A DNA stretch of 64,000 bases. It comes from Leucaena leucocephala. Its lineage: Eukaryota > Streptophyta > Magnoliopsida > Fabales > Fabaceae. The stretch lies in NCBI GenBank assembly GCA_037074615.1, contig CM073537.1, positions 13,349,989 through 13,413,988 on the forward strand, given 5' to 3'. Made by a program: the position numbers and the translations under genes. Shown here piece by piece: positions 58,963-64,000 of this stretch. Each line of letters begins with the position of its first letter. Position 1 is the first letter of the stretch. The notes beneath the pieces were generated by a model. That model was given only the letters and a program-made list of their open reading frames with translations. It had not been told where the DNA came from and did not search any database.

Positions 58963-59534
58963 AAATGCAAGGAGTTAAATATCAATCTTATATATTTGGC
59001 CAAAAAAAATACCAATCTTAGGTAGACACGAGGGAGAAATATAATAAAGAGAAATAAAAAAAGAAAAGAAGTATCACCTACCAATAATACCAGTGATTGG
59101 CCTGAAAAGTAAGTTATGGAGTATTTATTACACCAGACATTGAAAGGGACCGAAGGTCAAGGGGCAATGGAACAGTTCATTATTGAAATGGCTAATAAAT
59201 CGACAAAGAAGAGATCCTAATAATGTTGTGACGAATGAAAAAAAAAATCTGTATTGAGCATCTTTTTTTTTTTTTATATAATATGCCCCTCAAAGCTTTT
59301 TAATTTATTCAAACATAACTTGTTTTGTCTTCTTCCATTATTTTTAATGGCTGCAAATGAAATCATTCTTCCGATTTTTATTTGCAAGCTAGCAAACAAA
59401 ACAGTCATGTGTACAACTTAAGGCAGATTCTGTTCCTATAAAAGCTATTCTTTTATTCTCAATTGTGTTATTATGACATTTGCCTAAAAAAATTGCGTTA
59501 TATTATGACACTAATTTATGCATGATTATGCTTA
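58963..59534. other. Intergenic, AT-rich
   Basis: No gene or repeat is recognised. There are poly-A and poly-T runs. Confidence 0.5.
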
Positions 59535-59865
59535 TTAAAAAATACACCTTTATCCTTAAATTTCACACATGATTTTATTTTGATGATTACTTAATTTTAT
59601 AAACTATTTTTCTAGTCTTTTAACCTTAATATATATAGTTTTATTAGCAACAAAATTGTATTGTTGAAATTTTAAATATTTGATAAAATATTTTCAAATA
59701 CAGACGTATTAAGTTTAATTTTTAAAAATAATAATGATTAGTATAAAAAATTATTATTTGAGAGTAACAATTTAGGGTTAATGATAAAAAATTATTTTAT
59801 AAAGTTAAAAAATCAAATCGAAATCTTATATAAAGTTAAAAGACTAAATGTACATTTTCGCCCCA
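59535..59865. repeat. Foldback MITE-like repeat, copy 3
   Basis: Left 'CCTTAAATTTCACACATGATTTTA' and right 'TTATATAAAGTTAAAAGACTAAATG' (both in part) are imperfect inverse ends. The inside AATAATAATGATTAG is shared with 41628-42075 and 46968-47275. Confidence 0.6.
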
Positions 59866-60302
59866 TCATTTTTCTACTTCTATATATTTAACAATTATCT
59901 AGTATTGGTATTCCCTATCTGCTAATTATTATAATAGCCTTTAATATAATTTTTTGTTTAAAGAATTAATTTTTGCTTAAATAACATTTGCTCTAATATT
60001 CCATAATTAACCAAACAACTTCCCAACTAACCAAATGACCTCCTGTGATTAATGAACTTAATAGAGAGTAATTTTAAAATTTTAGAGGTATTAATTCAAA
60101 TTCAAGTATTATTATCAAGAATAAAAGTTATATAGCTTTATCAAATAATTTTTTTTTATTTATATGACTCAAAAACCTAAGATAGATAACTTAAAAGAAC
60201 AAATACTTCTTCCTTTTGATAAGTTTGCATGGTCTTTAAATCCCACACTTAATAACAATAAACACGCGTCTGAAGACACACAGGTCTGAATCACGCTGTT
60301 GT
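59866..60302. other. Intergenic; ends with the left hAT target duplication
   Basis: There is no gene. The last 8 bases (60295-60302) are GCTGTTGT. Confidence 0.5.
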
Positions 60303-61102
60303 TAGGGCTGTGCATAATGCCCATGGCCCAGTATGCCCAGCCCAGCCCGCAATAAAATAGCCCTGCCCAGCCCGATAAATATAGGGCAGGGCTGGGCATC
60401 GGGTTATAAAATTTAGCCCATGCTTTTTTCCGGCTGGGCACCGGGCAGGGGTTGCCCTGCCCTGCCCTGCCCATGAGCACCACTTCTTTTATTTTTTTTA
60501 CTTTTTTTCCTAAATGTTACACTTAAAAGGGAGAATATGATAGTTACTGGTGACTAGAGATTCATTTTAAAAATATGAATAGTTAAGTATTAAAGTTGTA
60601 TCTTTTAATATTTATAACTATATTAATTTTTTCTTTTTTTCTTTTTTTTAACTTTACTAATCATCATATAATTACATTATAAATTATAATTATTTATTTT
60701 TTTTCAGATACTTAATCTTTGTCAATATTAGGGAGATTGATACAAAGTTACAATTACAAATTACTTAGACTTCAAGACTTTTTTTTACATGCAATGGATT
60801 TCAAAAATTTAATTATTATATTTTTGTTGCTTTATTCTTAGTGAATTATGGATATTATTTAAGTCTTAAAGACATATGAATATGGTATTATTTTATAAGT
60901 TTATAATTGCAGATTTTTTTCACAACATGAGTATGACATCAAAACTTAGGCATGCCCAGCCCGCCCATGCCCAGCCCAAAATAGTTAGGGCTTTTACCGG
61001 GTAGGGCCGGGCATCTGGCTGCAAAATGCAGCCCATGCTTTTTTTGGGCAGGACACCGGGTATGGGGTCTGCCCTGCCCAGCCCTGCCTATGCACACCCC
61101 TA
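60303..61102. mobile_element. Non-autonomous hAT element, 800 bp, perfect 8-bp TSD GCTGTTGT
   Basis: The left end TAGGGCTGTGCATA and the right end TATGCACACCCCTA are inverted with one mismatch. GCTGTTGT flanks both sides (60295-60302 and 61103-61110). An 8-bp duplication with TAGGG/CAGGG ends is characteristic of hAT transposons. Two GC-rich segments of about 160 bases (60303-60480 and 60948-61102) rich in GCCCAGCCC/GGGCTGGGC lie in direct order around an AT-rich middle. There is no transposase, so it needs one in trans. Confidence 0.92.
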
Positions 61103-61110
61103 GCTGTTGT

Positions 61111-61935
61111 ATAACAAAAGGAGAGAGAAAAAGGAAGTAATTAAAAAATAATAAAGCAAAAAAGCAAAAAGCACGAAGGAAGGATAATATATGCAGCATT
61201 TTTAGTGGTTCTCAATATGGCTTCCACTGTTCATGACTTTGATGATTGATGTCACTGTTTTTGGAGGTTTTTTTTGTTGATTGATTGGTTTAGCCTTTGG
61301 AACAAAAAGCCGTCTTAATGAAAGACATCCTTAATTTATTATTATTACCACCTGAAATGACAACAACTCGCATCAGGGAATTAAAAACTTCATACGACAC
61401 TTCAAAATATTCTTTGCAGAATAGAGAAATTTAATGTTAACTTCTACCACTAGCTAGGTACAAAGTTTTAAATATAACTAGGCGTTCTGTAGTTTATAGC
61501 TTGTGAATTATTAGTTAAGAATTCCCTAATCGGCTCATAAGTATATGAAAGTATGTAGTCGCAATAATTATTTAAAAATAATAAAACAAATTATTGTAAA
61601 CTTATATTTTTATGAATTCGAACTAACCGGATGCTGATAACCTTCAATAGCTGTGAATAAACACTATACAATTAATATCTAGTAGTGGTGTATATATATT
61701 TATGAAGACATAAAATTTCGCCCCATTAGTCAGGTCAGTGAGGAATGTGTGGTCACTCTCATGTTTCAATTTATCATCAATCTGTACACATTTGTTAATG
61801 TTGCCAAAATACTTTCTTCCTCGAAACCCTAACATTTCCACCATTACAGAGCTACACGCAGTAATTAATAGCCATGGCTACTTGATTTAGGATTAAATTA
61901 TTGTATAATTACGTGGTATATCTCTAACTAAGTAC
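61111..61935. other. Intergenic, nothing recognised
   Basis: No gene is supported. The minus-strand frame at 61844-61644 has no domain. Confidence 0.5.
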
Positions 61936-62270
61936 TCCTACTGTTCATTTTTATCAGAGATAATTTTTGTGTATACTTGTTTATATTTACAAGAGACCCT
62001 CAAAGGATGTCTACAATTTTTTTTGTTAATTTCTTTCTTTTTTTTCTTATTTAATTACTCATATTAATATCATTTTATTTATTTTCTCTCCTCCATAGTC
62101 CATACACATCTTTTTTTCTAGTAATTTTTTTATTCTCTCCCTTTCTCTATCTCTAAAGAAGAGTATTTTTGAAGAAAAAGTTATATTTTTTTTACATATT
62201 TATTGTTTGTTACTAATTTTAACTAACTTTTATACTAATGTGTTTGGTTAATTGTCTCTTATAAAAAAGA
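61936..62270. repeat. Possible Stowaway-like MITE
   Basis: The left end 'CTCCTACTGTTCATTTTTATC' in part, with AGAGATAA, is mirrored by the right end TTGTCTCTTATAAAAAAG. This is a weak but plausible inverted pair. Confidence 0.35.
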
Positions 62271-62361
62271 AGAGAGAGAGCAATAAGTAATTTTTTTGCA
62301 GTGCCCAATTTACTATAGAAAATTACGTATTATTTAGTTATATGTATAATCGTTTGAGATG

Positions 62362-62364
<3 letters not shown>

Positions 62365-62401
<37 letters not shown>
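62365..62401. repeat. (AT)n microsatellite
   Basis: About 18 uninterrupted TA units lie roughly 590 bases upstream of the YABBY start codon. Confidence 0.95.
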
Positions 62402-62406
<5 letters not shown>

Positions 62407-62639
62407 AGGTAGCTGGAGGCACGCAATAAGATGGTGAGTGGATAAGATGGTATAAATTTTTTTATAAAAGGAGTAAAAAAAATCCAAAGAAAATACTAAA
62501 TAAAATTATTAAACAAAATATATATTAATAGTATATTTAAAAATTTAGTTGTGAACGGAGTAAAATATAATATTACGCATTCCATATAACAGATCTTATT
62601 TAGTGAGATAAATCATATTGTTGCATCTGATTTTGCAAT

Positions 62640-62988
62640 ACCAGCTTTTTCTCTTAAGCTACTTTTTCTTCCTATTCTCTTTCTCTCTCCCTTCTTTACC
62701 CGGTTGGGTCCCAAGAGAATACCTCTTACAAAGCTTTCTTCTACTGCTATGAATTTCTCTCTATATAGATACAAGACGATGGAGCAAGTTTAACTGTACA
62801 TATATATCCCGGCATCTGAGGGGTCCTGAAAGAGAATAAACCGCGTAAAGCTTTTGCTTTTTCAGCAATTTGTTGAGAGCTACAGCTATTAGCCTCCTCC
62901 TCCTCCTCCTCCTCCTCCTTCTGTTCTTTCCTTGTTTTGATCTCAATCAATCTTCATCTTTCCTTCTTCTTCTGCGTTAATTAGGGAC
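62640..62988 (+). promoter_or_regulatory. YABBY core promoter and 5' leader
   Basis: A TATA-like CTATATAGATA at 62761-62771 suggests a start of transcription near 62795 and a leader of about 195 bases. The leader holds a (CTC)n run at 62896-62918 and pyrimidine-rich text typical of plant leaders. The start codon context is GGGACATGT. Confidence 0.55.
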
Positions 62989-63069
62989 ATGTCGAGCTGC
63001 AGCAATATGGATGTTGGTTCTGAGCAACTATGCTATATCCCCTGCAAATTTTGCAACATTGTTCTTGCG
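62989..63069 (+). CDS. YAB5: YABBY transcription factor, YAB5-like, exon 1 (partial gene)
   Basis: The ATG at 62989 opens 27 codons: a short N-terminus (MSSCSNMDVGS) and then EQLCYIPCKFCNIVLA, the first half of the YABBY C2C2 zinc finger with its first Cys pair C-x2-C. Exon 1 ends at the GCG codon before GTATAT (63070), the position where YABBY genes have their first intron. The other zinc-finger half and the HMG-like YABBY domain lie beyond the right edge. YABBY proteins are nuclear regulators of abaxial and lateral-organ identity in seed plants. The EQLCYIPC text fits YAB5 best. Lys in place of the usual Asn in the PCNFC motif is a small oddity. Confidence 0.85.
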
Positions 63070-64000
63070 GTATATTTCTCTTGATGATTTCTATTTAGTT
63101 TCAGAATGATTTCTATTTAGTTTCAGATCTGTTTTCCTTTGAGTTGCTGATGATATATCCATCTGGTGGATCTCTTGTTTTTCTGGAAAAAAAATACCTA
63201 ACAATCAATATATGTTTTACTTACACGAAGTACTGCTTTCTTAATTTTCCTATTTGGGGTTTCTTTCTTTCTTTTCTTCTTTTCTTTTCTCTCCTAGGAG
63301 ATCCTGAAAAGTAAAACCTAGTTAGCTTCTCCATGTATGTTTGCTGGTTTTTCTTTTTATTTTGTGAGTGAAATCTGTTAATGTTTCCAATTTCTGTCTT
63401 TTTGGGTGGCTTCTTCTTCCTTCCTTGTTTTTCTTACAGCCTGGTCTCTATCCATAGCTGGACTTCTCTTTTCTTTTCTTTCTACTCACTTTTCTTTTGT
63501 AGTCAAAGAGAAAAGTCATAAACCTACCTCATGAAAGCCCTCAAGTGCTCAAACCTAAAGAATACTTTCCTCAGCTAATTAACTACGCCATATAAAAGAA
63601 TCAAGATGGAGCATAGCTTCTAGGGTTTAATTATAGTTGCTTTTGCTAATATCGCTTATAGTTCTCAATTCTTCCATTTCCAATTCCCTTTTTTTCTATG
63701 GTTCTGCACTATAATGGCTCATGTATAAGAGAATCTCAGGTAATAATCTCTTCACAATATATATTCATCTTCTTCTTGATGGAGACACTGCAATAACTTT
63801 CTATTCTAGGGTTTTCATTCTTTCTTTCTTCCCTAAATGTCTCAAGAAGACAAAACCAATTAAGCTGCAAAAATAACCTCTTCTTCCTTTTAAGCCTCTT
63901 CTTGTTTATTATGATCATGAGATCTGGATTTTTCTTTCTTTCTTTTAACTGCCTGAGTTTCATTTTTTTCTACTTAGCTTCGAAAAAATCTACAGAGAAT
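63070..64000 (+). other. YABBY intron 1 (partial)
   Basis: The donor GTATAT follows exon 1. The stretch is T-rich with CTTTCTTT runs and contains no second exon that I recognise (no 'VPCSSLFDIVTVRCGHC'-like text), so the intron runs past 64000. Confidence 0.7.

Noticed and set aside
60169..61199. Minus-strand frames rich in Gly, Ala and Pro
   Set aside because: They arise from the GCCCAGCC repeats of the hAT element, with no codon or domain support.
62747..62950. Minus-strand Glu- or Arg-rich frames opposite the YABBY leader
   Set aside because: They come from the (CTC)n trinucleotide repeat read backwards.
1..64000. CRISPR arrays, prokaryotic operons, rRNA or organellar insertions
   Set aside because: I looked for regular short repeats with unique spacers and for conserved rRNA or plastid text and saw none. 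Repeats present are transposon-derived.

Overview
The window is repeat-rich nuclear DNA of a flowering plant, most likely a eudicot. It is AT-rich and has spliced plant genes (GT..AG introns), many plant-type LTR retrotransposons, a CACTA DNA transposon and several MITE families. I see no bacterial, organellar or viral gene cluster, no CRISPR array, no rRNA and no convincing tRNA gene. I cannot name the species.

Only three host genes are supported. Two are paralogous phytocyanins (stellacyanin-type secreted blue copper proteins) on the minus strand, at 17103-18341 and 39796-40950. Each has two exons with the intron at the same place, and the pair has been pushed about 21 kb apart by a nested retrotransposon block. 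The third is the first coding exon of a YABBY transcription factor (62989-63069, plus strand), which runs off the right edge.

Layout. 1-15098: a decayed Sirevirus-type Copia region (gag, protease, integrase, RT/RNase H, an env-like or 'plant transposon protein' ORF, polypurine tract, 3' LTR). It is interrupted by a minus-strand solo LTR (1924-4981), a half LTR (6353-7937) and another minus-strand solo LTR (8426-11051). 15099-19094: intergenic DNA and phytocyanin 1, whose intron carries a MITE-like repeat. 19095-37665: an old Copia element ('Copia-A') holding three independent insertions, each with a perfect 5-bp target duplication: a 4.9-kb Copia ('Copia-B', 20884-25783), a 3.1-kb Gypsy solo LTR (26065-29203) and a 5.5-kb Gypsy element with 925-bp LTRs and a deleted pol (29909-35430). 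37666-48099: intergenic DNA, phytocyanin 2 with a Tourist-like MITE just upstream, other MITEs, a CACTA relic, a palindromic tandem array and a LINE tail. 48100-56969: a short LTR split by an 8.5-kb CACTA element (48319-56858) with TnpA-like and TnpD-like genes. 56970-62988: MITEs, a SINE with target duplication inside a MITE, an 800-bp non-autonomous hAT element with a perfect 8-bp duplication, then the YABBY promoter and leader.

The insertion order can be read from the nesting and from LTR divergence counted by eye: Copia-A roughly 10 percent, Copia-B 6 of 201 bases, the inner Gypsy element about 19 of 925. Every transposon protein seen is broken by stops, frameshifts or deletions, so this is a graveyard of mobile elements around a tandem phytocyanin pair. 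I did not find a convincing new biological system. The most unusual items are the phytocyanin copy without its anchor tail, the in-frame RT-to-integrase-tail fusion, the CACTA element with an internal block of terminal-type repeats, and the palindromic 110-bp array.
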